Source of the DNA: Gambelia wislizenii
Taxonomy: Eukaryota > Chordata > Lepidosauria > Squamata > Crotaphytidae
Reading direction: 5' to 3'
Assembly (NCBI GenBank): GCA_030847615.1
Contig: JAUMIR010000001.1
Span: forward strand, 257,179,187-257,243,186
DNA: 64,000 nt
Below, in pieces: positions 11,626-22,534 of this stretch. The position numbers were made by a program, and so were the translations under genes. The notes under the pieces were generated by a model, which saw only the letters and a program-made list of their open reading frames with translations, ran no database searches and was not told the DNA's origin. Position 1 is the stretch's first letter; each line of letters opens with the position of its first letter.

Positions 11626-12516
11626 TGGGAATCTCCTGATAGAAAGCAACTGGATCCATGGCCACCTCTGACCAGAAAGGTGTGCCCAGTTCAGCTTATT
11701 GTAAAAGAATCCATCTTGGTGGTTTTCAACTAAATTTCAAGTTCTGGTCCTTAAAAAAGAACTTGAGTTCTGTTTGGGTAATAAATAAATACAAATAATT
11801 CCAATTCTTGATTACATATGTGTATGAAATATGATCCCCAAACCAATTAGCAATACTGTGGTGATGGTTTTACTAAGAATGTTAAAATAATATTTGAAGC
11901 AAGGGTTTGTATTATGACCATATTTATCTGTAACGTTTTTTGTATGGCCAATCTGTTTTCCCAGGCCTTGTTTTCTGGGAGGGGGTCAGCAAGTGGTGGG
12001 ATTCTGGAGCTGATAGTATAGAGGAATCTTTTCCTGGAACGGAATCAGTTGTAAGTGTTTTCGTTTGATCATTTTGCAAAATTTAAAACATGTTCAAAGA
12101 GATTAGGGATTAATGCTGCTTAAAATATATTTCATTGTACATGCTCATGTAGAAATCTGGCATCAATTATCTGACTAATGAAAAAGCAGCACAAGTCAGA
12201 CTAACTGGCCAGTTTCTTGGGTTAAAAACAAGGCTGTGCAGATTCTAGAGCATGGCATTCAAAATCATGGCTGTGAGGCTTCCATGCCCAAAGTATGCAA
12301 AGCTTATTGCTGTGATCTCTCCCAACAGCCAAAGGATTGGAGACTTTCCCAAAGCATATCAAAGGGGTGTTCAAGTGATCTCCCCCATGCATTTACTTTA
12401 TATACAGAAGGAGGAGGTCAGGGCACATACCTCCCACCCTTTGCCCCTGGTGCCTGTACACTTGGCTTGAACTGATGGACCCCTATGTACCAAACACGTA
12501 GACTTTGCCATTCAAA
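11626..12516. other. No gene recognised
   Basis: Single-copy-looking DNA. The frames at 12,236-12,475 have no recognisable domain. Confidence 0.4.
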
Positions 12517-12526
12517 GAGAACCTTA

Positions 12527-12719
12527 CATGAAGTCGAAGGCTTTCACGGCCGGCATCCATAGATTTTCCTTGGTTTTTTCCGGGCTGTGAGGCCATGTTC
12601 TGGAATAGTTTCTTTCTGACGTTTCGCTTGTGTCTGTGGCTGGTATCTTCAGAGATGCAGGCGAAACATCAGAAAGAAACTATTCCAGAACATGACCTCA
12701 CACTTGGAAAAAACCCAAG
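12527..12719. mobile_element. Miniature Penelope-like derivative
   Basis: 193 bp flanked by gagaacctta (12,517-12,526 and 12,720-12,729; similarity extends to about 15 bp with one mismatch). It consists almost only of the two inverted Penelope ends joined back to back: gaatagtttctttctgacgt on the left is answered by the inverse near 12,675-12,690. All coding sequence is gone. Confidence 0.8.
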
Positions 12720-13151
12720 GAGAACCTTATATGATTATCAGTGTTCCTTCTCCCCTGGAAGAACTTCTATGGATATCTATCATGACCATGTGGCTGCACT
12801 AGTATTGCGGGCATGGCTCGTGGGTTTTATCCCATCCCCATGTGTTCAGTGAATGTATGACCGCTTATTTTGCTGCAGAAGGACCCCCATATATCCTCCA
12901 TGGAACCCCTGTGCACTGGAGACTATTCTGTGGGTGCAGGGGGGTATTCTTCCCTGCATACTTAGCACTCAACCTGCAGTGCTGGTGAGTTCTAGCCACA
13001 CTGTGAGAGCCAGCATGGTGTAGTGGTTTAAGTGCTGGACTAGGACTCTGGGAGATCAGGATTAGAATCCACACTCAGCCACAGAAGCCTATTTTGGGCA
13101 AGTCACACTCTTTCAGCCTCAGAGGAAGGCAAGGGCAAACTCCCTCTGAAC

Positions 13152-14230
13152 TATGTGAAGTTGAAGGCTTTCACAGCTGATATCCATAGATTTTCCTTGG
13201 TTTTTTTCCAGGCTGTGAGGCTGTGTTCTGGAATAGTTTCTTTCTGATGTTTCACCTGCATCTGTGGCTGGCATCCTCAGAGAATGGTTGGGTAGGTGTG
13301 TGTGTGTGTAGTTTATATGCTGTGAACCCCTATTGAGGAGTATATGTAAATTTGTGTAATTGAATAGTTATTTTCTGGGTATAGAAATGCAAGGAGGATT
13401 GCTATCTGTTTGGCTAATGGTTGGTTGATGGGCCATTATCTGCTGGGAATCCCCCTGTCCCTGGGTGGAATTCTTTTGTAAGTGTTGAGTTTTGATTCTA
13501 TTGTATTTCAAAACTGGGAGCCAAATTTTGTTTACTTTTAAGGTTTCCTCTTTCCTGTTGAAATTGTTCAGGTGTTTGTGGATTTCAATAGCTTCTCTGT
13601 GCATTCTGACATGATAGTTGCTGGCCTGGTCTAGAATTTCCGTGTTTTCAAATAGCATTTTGTGTCCAGGTTGGTTTATCACATGTTCTGCTACTGCTGA
13701 TTTTTCTGGCTGGTCCAGTTTGCAGTGTCTCTCATGTTCCTTGATTTGTGTTTACACACTGCGTTTAGTGGTCCCTATGTAAACTTGTCCACAGCTGCAT
13801 GGTATGTGGTTAACTCCTGCAGCTGTGAGAGGGTCTCTTTTGTCCTTCACTGAGCATAGCACTTCTTGGATTTTTTTGGTTGGTCTATAGATTGTTTGAA
13901 GGTTGTGTTTCCTCATCAGTTTCCCTATTCTGTCTGTGACTCCTTTGATGTATGGTAAAAATACAGGGGGATTTCCAGCAGATAATGGCCCATCAACCAA
14001 CCATTAGCCAAAAAGACACTAACCCTCCTTGCATCTCTATACCCAGAAACTAGCCATTCAATTACACAAATTTACATATACTCCCCAACAGGGGTTCACA
14101 GCATATAAACTCCACACACACATACCTACCCAACCATTCTCTGAGGATGCCAGCCACAGATGCAGGCAGAACATCAGAAAGAAACTATTCCAGAACATGG
14201 CCTCACAGCCAGGAAAAAACCCAAGGAAAA
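13152..14230 (-). mobile_element. Penelope-like element, copy 2
   Basis: 1,079 bp flanked by the perfect 11-bp duplication tccctctgaac (13,141-13,151 and 14,231-14,241). The ends are long inverted repeats of about 270 bp (13,190-13,465 against 13,965-14,230), with only small differences. Between them lies an antisense fragment of the Penelope polyprotein ending in its GIY-YIG endonuclease. Inverted terminal repeats plus a GIY-YIG nuclease are diagnostic of Penelope-like retroelements. The reverse-transcriptase part is absent, so the copy is 5'-truncated and inactive. Confidence 0.9.
13368..14000 (-). pseudogene. Penelope-like GIY-YIG endonuclease fragment
   Basis: The minus strand from 14,000 to 13,755 reads a linker (FLPYIKGVTDRIGKLMRKHN), then a VKDKRDPLTAAGVNHIPCSC segment and CGQVYIGTTKRSV. 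GVN...VYIG stands in the place of the GIY...YIG core, with the Cys pair CSC just before it. An in-frame TAA at 13,752-13,754 interrupts the frame. The same frame then continues through IKEHERHCKLDQPEKSAV to INQPGHKMLFENTEILDQAS and on to 13,368. This nuclease nicks target DNA for Penelope retrotransposition. The stop and the missing reverse transcriptase make it a pseudogene. I recognise the family from the motif order and the inverted terminal repeats around it. Confidence 0.85.
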
Positions 14231-14332
14231 TCCCTCTGAACAAATTGAACAAATTCTGCCAAGACCCATGATAGGTTCACCTTAGGGTTGCCATAAGTCA
14301 GATATGACTTGAAGGCACACAAAACTTTGCAG

Positions 14333-14455
14333 TAGAATCATAGAGTTGGATGAGACCACAAGGGCCATCTGGTCCAACCCTCTGCCATGCAGGAACACAC
14401 AAAGCAATGCTGACAGATGGTCATCCAGCCTATGTTTAAAAATCTCCAAAACGAA
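14333..14455 (-). repeat. CR1 LINE 3' tail
   Basis: Starts agaatcatagagttgga and continues through ccatctggtccaaccctctg into the conserved CR1 3' region. Truncated near 14,455. Confidence 0.85.
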
Positions 14456-14461
14456 GACCCC

Positions 14462-14515
14462 AATAGGGTTGTCAGAAGTCAGAATCTACTTTGAAGGTAC
14501 ATAACAACCACAGCA
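14462..14515 (+). repeat. SINE 3' tail fragment
   Basis: Only the Bov-B-like tail is present (gggttgtcagaagtcagaat, acataacaaccacag). Confidence 0.65.
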
Positions 14516-14698
14516 ATCTATATGGCATGGTGACAGTGGCTTCATACCAATTTATTTTACAGTATTTATATCCCACCTTTCTCCTGACATGGGACACAAG
14601 ATGGCTCAAAACAAGGTTAAAACAAAATAGAGATAAAAACATGATGAAATTTAAAACAAAACAAGCTGTCATATAAAAACACCACTAATTTTAAAAGT

Positions 14699-14930
14699 GA
14701 GAGCCAGCATGGTGTAGTGGTTTGAGCTTTGGACTACAACTATGGAGACCAGGGTTTGGATCCCTGCTCAGCATGGAAACCATTAGCTAAGCAAGTCGCA
14801 CTCTTCTCTCAGCTTCAGCGGGAGACAAAGGCAACCCCCCCTCTGAACAAATCTTACCAAGATAACCCCATGATAAGGTTGTCCTGGGGTCATCATTAAT
14901 CAGAAATAACTAGAAGGCACACAAGAACAG
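14699..14930 (+). repeat. tRNA-derived SINE, near full length
   Basis: Head gagagccagcatggtgtagt, B-box region gggtttggatccc, body, and tail ending ggcacacaagaacag near 14,925. Same family as 9862 and 54,846. Confidence 0.9.
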
Positions 14931-14954
14931 TGAAACGGTAGAAGTATAAAGTCC

Positions 14955-15155
14955 TTTTACTTTTTACCCCATGGTTCCATCCTGTGGAATCTTGGGATCT
15001 GTAGTTTGATGAACAGGTAATTAGAATTCCCCAAAGCATTACAGCCCTCTGGCAGATAATAGCAAATACCTTGCCCAACTACAAATCCCAGAATTCCACA
15101 GGATGGAGCCTGTGGCAGTTAAAGTGGTGTTAAAGTGCTATAGCGGCCTAGTATA
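14955..15155. mobile_element. Foldback MITE, CCTGTGGAAT family, copy 1
   Basis: The left arm includes ccatcctgtggaatcttggg (near 14,980). The right arm has the inverse cagaattccacaggatgg (near 15,090), followed by cagttaaagtggtgttaaag. Related copies at 21,947 and 56,595 have the same arms and spacing. Noncoding. Confidence 0.75.
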
Positions 15156-16776
15156 GATACACGCCTAGGAGAAGGTGAGTATTGGTTTGGCTAGGTGTCT
15201 GTTATGAAAGCCTAGCTAATTGTCTCTAAGCACCCTCAATACACTTCTGAGGAGCCTCAGTCTGTCATATTGTGTCATAATTATTCCCTCTCAGTTCAGG
15301 CCAGCTCAAACAGGGTGAAATCTCTTATTGGATCATAGCATCTCACCAGTAGAAACATATGAGACTGAACTTTTATGATCCAGGTTTTAGGTACTGGTTA
15401 TAAAACTGAGTTTTTGTTATTTAGCAGTTGGTTATACTGTACATGAGAAAAAACTAAGGGAGGAAGCCTGGACTGTGTAGCTGGCTATACCTCGCCGCTC
15501 TCTGCCCCACAGGTGCCAGCGATCCCTTCCCACCACTTTTTAGCCCCCACAGTGGAGAACATATTTAAGTAAGCAGGAAGATTAAACTTCCCCTACCTGT
15601 GTGTGGTGGGTCTGGTTTGGATCAGGACCCAGGTGCTTATTTGCAAGTTTTAAAAGGCAGTAACATTTTAATATAGCATGTAGTTTGATCCTCTTTTCTT
15701 CTTGCCCTACATCTTCTAGAGTGAGGAGGCATGCTAACAATTCAGCTTTTGCCATCTCTCTCTAGCACTCGTTCAAATCCTTGGCTGGTGTTATGCTTCT
15801 GGGGTAATTAACATATCTTTTACTGTTTGTGTTCAATCATATCAGCAATATGTCCCTCAGCATCTGTGGGAGGGGACATGTCTTTTGTCAGTTTGCATAT
15901 TATTTGTGCAAGTTTGTATTTTTTCGTTTCCTTGTTTGGACATGATTTCTGTGTTCTGAAGGAAGCTCTGTTTTCTTTACTAGGTTTTTTTGGACTGCAT
16001 GTTAACTATGCTGGTGACCCCTGGACCTGGGTGGTACTTTTCTGATCTGAGGTATATATTTAGCTGAACTTCTGTAATTTGGTTTTTGAATACCCTCCAG
16101 TGATCTGCAACTTTCCCTTTCAACTTTCTTTTTTCCAGTCCCTTCATTTTTGAGAAGCTTTTTTGAAGTCAAGAGTGACTATGCTGGACTTCCTTGACTG
16201 TACACTAATGTCATCACATACATTTTATGATCCAAATCACCTGTATCTTGAACCATGTGTGGTTTGTACTTTGGTAGTTTTTAGAACTAGAATTCCTTGG
16301 GGCTGAAACACATTGGAAAGAGGAATCCCGCAACAGTTTCAAGGAACTTGCCTTCATATGTGACTTAGGACTTTCGTGATCATGGTGTCTCCCCTGCCAG
16401 GTAAGTATTTTATCATACGAGACTTCCACAGAGCTGCAATCCTGTCTTTGAAGCAAATGGAAACATAACTGTATTGAAGCAATCTTTATTGTACCTCTGC
16501 TTCAATACCGGTATGGTGTTGCATGTTCCCTCTGCACTGCCCCACTTCTGTTCTGTTATTGCCCTATGTAGGGCATGCACATCAGTCTGGTGGAGTGGGT
16601 GGGAAGAGAGATTGGGCTGGTGGAGTGTGGGGGAGAGATATCGGGGCAATGGATCACAGGAAAAAAAAGGCACAGCTTGGGCTGCTTGAAGAATGGCGGG
16701 GGGAGGGGGGAGGGGGAGAGGAGAATCTTGCCCCCTCATGCCATGTGGCTGCTGTCTCCTCCATTTCTGAAGCAGA
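15156..16776. other. No gene recognised
   Basis: The longest repeat-poor stretch in the first quarter. The frame at 15,827-16,045 is short and hydrophobic by chance of T-rich sequence. A G-rich run at 16,695-16,725 is simple sequence. I cannot name any feature. Confidence 0.4.
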
Positions 16777-16985
16777 AGAGATTATCGCACGAGGGGGACC
16801 ACCAGGATAGCAGCAGTATTGGGAGTAATTGACGGGCTTTCTCTGTAAATGGCAAGGTAAGTTTCAGAAACAACTGAAGCACAAACCAGCAACAGGAAGA
16901 TGACGTCGTGTGGTAAATTCCACCCAATAATGCTACTGCTCTACTTGCTCTAATCCTGCAATAGAAGCCTCATGAGATAAAGTCC
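16777..16985. mobile_element. Possible MITE with GGA..TTATC-type ends
   Basis: Left end gagattatcgcacgag and right end ctcatgagataaagtcc form a loose inverted pair of the same terminal type seen at 48,096 and 54,419. No clear target duplication. Lower confidence than its relatives. Confidence 0.4.
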
Positions 16986-17144
16986 TTAAAGTTAAATGAT
17001 AACTCTGCATCAGTGTTGCTATCAAAACGTGTGCATGTGCCCTTTCTCATTGCAAGCTGAATGCCTCGGAAGGCACATCCTTGGCATCTAAATTGTGCAG
17101 TAGCAATAGGGACTGCACTGGCTGATTTGCAAACACACTGACAA

Positions 17145-17660
17145 TTACATTTATTAATTCATTAAACTATTTATGTTGTTGTTGTTGTTGTTGTTGTTGT
17201 GTGCCTTCAAACCCTGCATCATACAATTTCAGAGAAGCATTCAATAATATCAGTTTAACCAATGTAAATAATATGAAACAGTAGGAAATGATTTAAACAG
17301 ACTAAAAACATATTAAACAATTTCATAAAAGCAGAAAATTAGAATCACTTAGAATTTAAAATTATAACACATCTGCAGATTTGAATAAAATAATGTAGGC
17401 CCGCACGGTTTAATGTTTTTATCTGATGCCGAAATGAAGGTAGCTTTGGTGCCAATTGGCCTCCAATGGGAGGGCGTTCCACAATTGGGGTGCCACAGCA
17501 GACAAGGCCCTCTCTCGTGTCCACACACAGTGTATTGACCTCACTGGTGAGACACAGTCTCCCGCACCTGCAGATTTCAATCTTCAGGCAGGCATATATA
17601 GCAAGAGGAAGTCCCTCAAATATTGAAGTCCCAAGCTGTTCAGTGTTGTCAATGTTATTA
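17145..17660. repeat. Old L2-like LINE fragment with (GTT)n
   Basis: Contains a (TTG)n run at 17,173-17,200, an A-rich middle, and ggagggcgttccacaattgg near 17,469 that parallels 575-640 and 38,490. Diverged. Confidence 0.4.
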
Positions 17661-17685
17661 CTAGCACCCTGAATTCAGACTGAAA

Positions 17686-18009
17686 GGACTTTTTCGGATG
17701 CATGAAATATACCGCAAGCAGCCTCGTCGCGTTGCAAGGCTGCTGCGCTGCAGAGCATCCGTTTCGTATGACGCTCGCTCCTGGCGGTACTGTTGCGGTA
17801 CCGCGGGGAGAGTTGAGCGTCATATTTCCTCGATTTTTAAGAACGATTTCGTTCTTAAAAATCGAGGAAATATGACGCTCAACTCTCCCCGCGGTACCGC
17901 AACAGTACCGCCAGGGGCGAGCGTCATACGAAACGGATGCTCTGCAGCGCAGCAGCCTTGCAACGCGACGAGGCTGCTTGCGGTATATTTTATGCATCCG
18001 AAAAAGTCC
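17686..18009. mobile_element. Near-perfect 324-bp foldback MITE
   Basis: Terminus GGACTTTTTCGGATGCAT is mirrored exactly at the right end. The arms are about 160 bp and meet around 17,848 (agaacgatttcgttct at the centre). I count only about three mismatches between arms. The arms keep many CpG sites, which suggests a recent insertion or recent homogenisation. Flanks are AAA and GAA, so a 3-bp duplication is only approximate. Frames of 114 and 137 residues on the two strands are near-identical because they read the two arms of a palindrome; they are not genes. Confidence 0.9.
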
Positions 18010-19090
18010 GAAGTGTATTGGCAGCCAGTGCAGCTCCTTTAGGACCAGTATGACATGGGGAACTGTCCCTTCTAAGAACTTAGAACTGTCTGCTAGATCA
18101 GTGTACTTAGAACAGTGTACTTAGAACTGTCTGCTAGATCAGATCCATTAAGGACAATGGTAGGATGGCTTGCTATTCTTCAGCAGTGTTTGATAGAACA
18201 GATTTTTACACTTATTAAAATTGATACGTGCAATTTTATACCTGTTCTGTGGCTGCAAGTTCGTACATCTCATTGACATATGAGTATATTGATTTTGTGG
18301 AGCTCTTAAATGATCCCCTTGCCTTGCTGTAACCATATCTGAGGCTGAAGTTTTTGACATTCACCTCCTATTTATAGCATAATCTTTCCAGCTGGAAATC
18401 GCACCAGCCCCCAGTATTGTTTTCTTCTTTCACACATAATAACTACAGATATTAAATACTTAATACTTCCTTGTTATGTTGCTTGCTACACATTTCAGTA
18501 AATCATTGTCAGCCTGGCCTCCAAAGGAAAGATGGAAATTATTGCTGGAAGCAGAAGTTCTTCTGGGATTTTTTATTTAATATCAGAGCAATTAAGAGGA
18601 ACACATTATTGAGCAGCAGAAAGTAGCAAACGACATACGTGCTGCCTGGTAATATAAATCTATTTCAGAAATACAAACCGCTTCTTTTTCTGAACATTCG
18701 GGATTGTTCCAAATTGTGAAAAACACAAGCAGGAAAGAGGAGGATTCATAATACTTTCAGTGTCTGCACATTGTGGGGCAAGTCTCTGAAGCCAACTCTA
18801 GCCTGTTTCCACAAGATTTTAACTGAGGTTGGTCACCTACCTTTCTCTGTGTGGGCAAAAAGCCCAACTATATTTTAAAATAGTAAGTTATGAAGTAAAG
18901 CTAGGTCCCAGGAGACAGAACCTCTTTTTCAAAGTGGGAATAGTAGCACAGAAGGAGGGACTGAAATAACAGATCTAGATTAAGACTCAAGAGTGTGTCA
19001 CAGTGATATACTTTATGCCAAGCTGTGGAACTCCATTTTGAGGAAGGCTAAGTTGGCTCCCTCCCTGTTATCCTGCCACCAGCAGACTGA
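18010..19090. other. No gene recognised
   Basis: 18,060-18,140 repeats the phrase agaactgtctgctagatcag twice, a small local duplication. The remainder (18,360-18,760 in particular) looks single-copy and AT-rich. Confidence 0.4.
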
Positions 19091-19406
19091 GGAGATTTTC
19101 ACATGGGGGAAATAACCCCCACAGAGATCGGGAGAGAAAAGGGTCAGTTCCACTGCCAGTGCTCCGTTTCGCACACCCCCTTCCTTCTCCGGATCTCCCG
19201 TCATCCTCCCTCTGTCCTGCTTTTATTTCCCTCCCACTATGTTCTGCTATTTTTTACTATCGGAAGGGAAATGGAAGCAGGATGAAGGGAGGATGACAGG
19301 AGATCAGGAGAAGGAAGGGAGCGTGCGAAACGGAGCACCGGCAGCGGAACTGCCCAGTTTCTCTCCCGATCTCTGCGGGGGTTATTTCCCCTGTGTGAAA
19401 ATCTCC
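19091..19406. mobile_element. Foldback MITE, GGAGATTTTCACA ends
   Basis: 316 bp. The left arm starts GGAGATTTTCACATGGGGG, and the right end closes with the inverse of a one-or-two-base variant. Arms of about 145 bp pair throughout (cagagatcgggagagaaa near 19,122 against its inverse near 19,358). Arm identity looks close to 90 percent by eye, lower than in the 17,686 element. No target duplication is obvious. Confidence 0.85.
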
Positions 19407-19455
19407 ATAGACTATTTTATGTTAAGGAAGGAGCTTTTTACTGTGTTGCTGGTTT

Positions 19456-19600
19456 ATTATTCAATCAATCAATTTATTCATACAGTCCATAGACCCATCA
19501 AATAACAGACATGATGTACATTAATAGATAAAAACATTATACAAACCAATATTATTATTATTATCATCATCATCATCATCATTATTATTATTAGTATTCC
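19456..19600. repeat. Simple repeats (TCAA)n and (ATT/ATC)n
   Basis: tcaatcaatcaatttattc at 19,461, then mixed ATT and ATC triplets at 19,550-19,592. Probably the tail of an old LINE. Confidence 0.7.
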
Positions 19601-20624
19601 TTCTTGATGTGTCCTGAATTATGTTTTAAGTTGTTTTGAACTATATTTTTTTATCTATTTGTGTTGGTTTATTTGTGATTAGAACTTCTTTTTGTTCATT
19701 CCTGTATTGTGTTTGGGATATATATACAGCATGGGTATATCTAGTTTATTCAGTTTAAAAAGACATGTCACAAAAGGAACCAGGGAGAGGGAGGGAAAAG
19801 GAAAATAAGAAGATGCCTGCACCATTAATGTGATGAGGTTTTTCAACCTGGTGGAATGGCTGCTGGATGAAGGTAGTGGAGCAGCAAAGCCTGGCTTCTC
19901 AGGAGGGCTAAGGATAGTCTTGTTTTCCTTCTGTGCCATAGCCAGTCACATGCATCATCTCCCTGTCCAGCTGTGGCACCCAAATCTCTGCTACTGGTGT
20001 TACAGATTGGCATAGTACTCTTGCCTTAGGCCGGATGAGGTTGCTTTATCCATCGCCCTCAGTTTACTGCCACACAATGTGCTCACTTTTAGCCTTGATA
20101 ATACAAAGCATATGTAACTGTCTAACCTCCAGTATCCCTTCGTACTCGTGGCTTTTGGCAGCCCCATCCGCATCAAACATGTAGGCTGGATCGAAGTGGC
20201 TGCTGTTTCTGGCAGTGGGGATACAGTAGTAACTTGAGGTTACAGCTTAGTGCAAGCGGCATTTTACTCTTGAGGCCACCGGCCACACCAGTAAAATGGC
20301 AGGCATCCTTCTTCTCCCATGGCTATTAAAATCTTTGAATGTCATTATATGTGGTGTGCCCAGATGCTCAGTGGGTGTGGGCAGATGTTAGTTCGTTTAG
20401 GCAGTTACAGTGGAGCTCTGCTAATTAACACCAGCAGTATCATGTAATGTAGTGTGAAGGTGAGGAATGGTACAGTTTAACTCACAGCTCTCTTTTCTAT
20501 ATTTGTAACTGAGGATTTCTAAGATAGCTGCCTACAACCAAAGCATAAGTATTGCAGGGCCTTTCCCTGTATTTAGGATTTTTTTTTTTAATGAAAAGGG
20601 ACTTGCTTTTGATAACAAGTTTTA
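19601..20624. other. No gene recognised
   Basis: Single-copy-looking sequence. The small frames (19,679-19,939 reverse, 19,830-20,015 forward) show no domain. Confidence 0.4.
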
Positions 20625-21205
20625 AAAATGTGTTATCACAGACAATATAAGAAACATGGGGGAGGGGAGGGCAATAGGGAAGGATATAGGGCTCCTCTGG
20701 GGAGAAGGGAGGGCTTGACCATGTCTTCCACTATTTTACAGATGAACAGCAGGATGTATGTGGCCAGGCAACTTCAAAGTTTGATCAAGAGGGCAAACAT
20801 TGTTAATGTTAATGGGGAAAAACAGCCAAGCAAGGAGAGGCTGCAGCAGTTTGCTTTTGCTGGAGCCTACTGGGAAGGGCAAGACTCCATCACCACCACC
20901 ATCCTGTGTTTTCCTCCTACTGAGTTGAGTGCAAACTGTGGCATCACTAAGGATGGACTCACCCCTCCTCCGAAGGTGTCACCTGCTGCAGTTTGGCCTC
21001 TCTGCACCCCGCCAAGTGCCGCCACTGACTGCAAACTACTTTTGCACTTGGAACTCAGTTTGCAGCAACTGAAGTAAGCTGAAGACAAATGAGGAAAGTG
21101 GGAAGAGGAAAGAGAAACTGGAATATTTAAAAGCAGCTGAAAAAGTGGAATGACATAGTATTAATCGGAACTGTTCCTGCCAAATCGGGACAGTTGGCAT
21201 GTATG
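20625..21205. repeat. Unclassified dispersed repeat, copy 1
   Basis: Shares an ordered series of blocks with 52,660-52,940: gcagtttgctttt, gggcaagactcc, ggaactcagtttgca, agcagctgaaaaagtgg, and a tail with cctgccaaatcgggacagttgg. The 149-residue frame 20,628-21,077 reads through these blocks but is not kept in the second copy, so I do not call it a gene. Confidence 0.6.
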
Positions 21206-21304
21206 CTTGACATTTATTCATCAGTTATGGCCAAATCTCATGAAAGATGCATTTGCTTCTCGGTTAGCATCAGCAAAGGTAGTATTTGTAACCTTGGTAC
21301 AATA

Positions 21305-21535
21305 GAGATTATCAGACACGGCAAAAGCCATGTCAGAAGATTGCTAGAAGAACAGGAAGGGACGACCTTACCTGATGATGACATCCTCCAGCATTCCGGG
21401 GGCACAGCATGGGTATCAGTAAGATGTCCCTTTGTATTGGCGACTTCTCCATGTCAATGGAAAAGGGAAGCTTTCTCTGTGGCAGCGCTAGGCCCCCAGA
21501 ATGGCTGAAGGATGACGTCTGGTAAGGTCTGCCTT
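21305..21535. mobile_element. Probable foldback MITE
   Basis: gagattatcagacacgg at 21,306 resembles the common terminal sequence of this window. Internally, gaccttacctgatgatgaca (near 21,363) pairs with the inverse ending gtctggtaaggtc near 21,528. The outer left end and the inner arms do not align neatly, so this may be two overlapping elements. Confidence 0.5.
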
Positions 21536-21605
21536 TCTGTTCTTTTAGTGATCTTATGATACAGTTGGGAATGTGATTTTTTGGTGTGTTCCCCCACATC
21601 TGATA

Positions 21606-21936
21606 CAGTAGCACCTCCTTATCCACTGATTTCCTATCTGCTAATTCAGTTATCCATGGATGGCAATGGCGGGGGTGGATGGGTGGGTGGAAGAGGGAGG
21701 GGAGGAGGAGAACTCTCCTCCCTTCTCCACAGGGCTTCCGGTGGCGTGGCAAAGCTGGCATGGGGTGGACAGGGAAGGGAGGGAGGAGGAGAGCTCGCCT
21801 CCTTCCTCCCTTCTCTGTGAGGAGAGGTATTCCAGTGGCGGCAGTGAGGGAAGTCCGGTGTTTGGTATTATCCTAGGATTTTTTAAATCTGCGGTTGGCC
21901 TAGAACCAATCCCCTGGGGATACGGGGGTCCTACTG
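21606..21936. mobile_element. Tigger-like MITE with G-rich tandem hairpin cargo
   Basis: 331 bp with exact TA flanks (21,604-21,605 and 21,937-21,938). Left end CAGTAGCACCTCCTTATCC, right end ggggatacgggggtcctactg. The interior is purine-rich and holds two related units (about 21,684-21,746 and 21,763-21,840). Each has a hairpin-forming core: gaggagaactctcctc, and gaggagagctcgcctc. This resembles, on a tiny scale, the swollen element at 45,330. Confidence 0.8.
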
Positions 21937-21946
21937 TAATCTCCAA

Positions 21947-22159
21947 TATCGCACCTCACTGTTATAGCACTATTATTTCACTTTAATGGCTCTGGTTGCC
22001 TCCTGTGGAATCTTGGGATTTGCTGTTTATGGAGGGGCATTTACAACTCTCAGCCAGAGAGTTCTTAGGCCTCACTAAACTACAAACCCCAGAATTCCAC
22101 AGGAGGCAGCCATGGCACTTAGAGTGGAATAGTAGCACTATAACAGGGTAGTGTGATAA
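21947..22159. mobile_element. Foldback MITE, CCTGTGGAAT family, copy 2
   Basis: Left arm cactgttatagcactattat and tgcctcctgtggaatcttgg. The right arm carries their inverses (cagaattccacaggaggca near 22,090 and gtagcactataacagggtag near 22,130). It follows the Tigger-like MITE by about 10 bp. Confidence 0.85.
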
Positions 22160-22534
22160 AGCCTTAGGAGACTATCACATGAAGCAAAAAAAAAAAAGTG
22201 GAATAAAAGCGGGATAGTAGCTCTATGGTAGAACCTAATCAGATGATGTTGTTGCTGTCTTGTTTTTGGTGTGTAATCACCCCGTTAGTGTGGCATGCCT
22301 TTTCACTGATGGGGAAACCCATCAATAAACTCCCAATATCGATGCTGTTCCAGGAGTTGGCTCGTGCGATATGTCTCTTCACTTGAATGCTGGCATTAGA
22401 AAAGTCATGGGTTTTCCTGATTTTCCCCCCTCCCCCTTGTGATTTCAGGGCAGGCTAACTCCATGCCTGTCTGTTTTTAATTTTTTTTTATTTTGTTGTG
22501 TTTGCATAATTACAGCAGAATTTACTCACGGAAG
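22160..22534. other. Unresolved MITE-like sequence
   Basis: ggagactatcacatgaagc at 22,168 looks like the common GGA..TTATC terminus, and cccatcaataaact near 22,318 is a phrase found inside the 48,096-type elements. I could not find the other end. Confidence 0.3.

Larger units (their letters stand above)
13003..14330 (+). repeat. tRNA-derived SINE split by a Penelope-like insertion
   Basis: The SINE head (agagccagcatggtgtagtg) starts at about 13,004 and runs to 13,151. Its tail resumes at 14,231 and ends near 14,325 (gacttgaaggcacacaaaac). The two halves join exactly once the inserted element and one copy of the 11-bp duplication tccctctgaac are removed. Confidence 0.9.

Noticed and set aside
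12527..14230. Regularly spaced repeats suggestive of a CRISPR-like array
   Set aside because: The repeated phrases are the inverted ends of Penelope-like elements with target duplications; there is no repeat-spacer structure, and the genome is vertebrate.
17584..18042. Reading frames of 137 and 114 codons with nearly the same protein on opposite strands
   Set aside because: The identity comes from a 324-bp palindrome read from either side. This is a foldback MITE, not an inverted gene pair.
20628..21077. 149-codon frame
   Set aside because: The sequence is a dispersed repeat with a second copy at 52,660 in which the frame is not kept.
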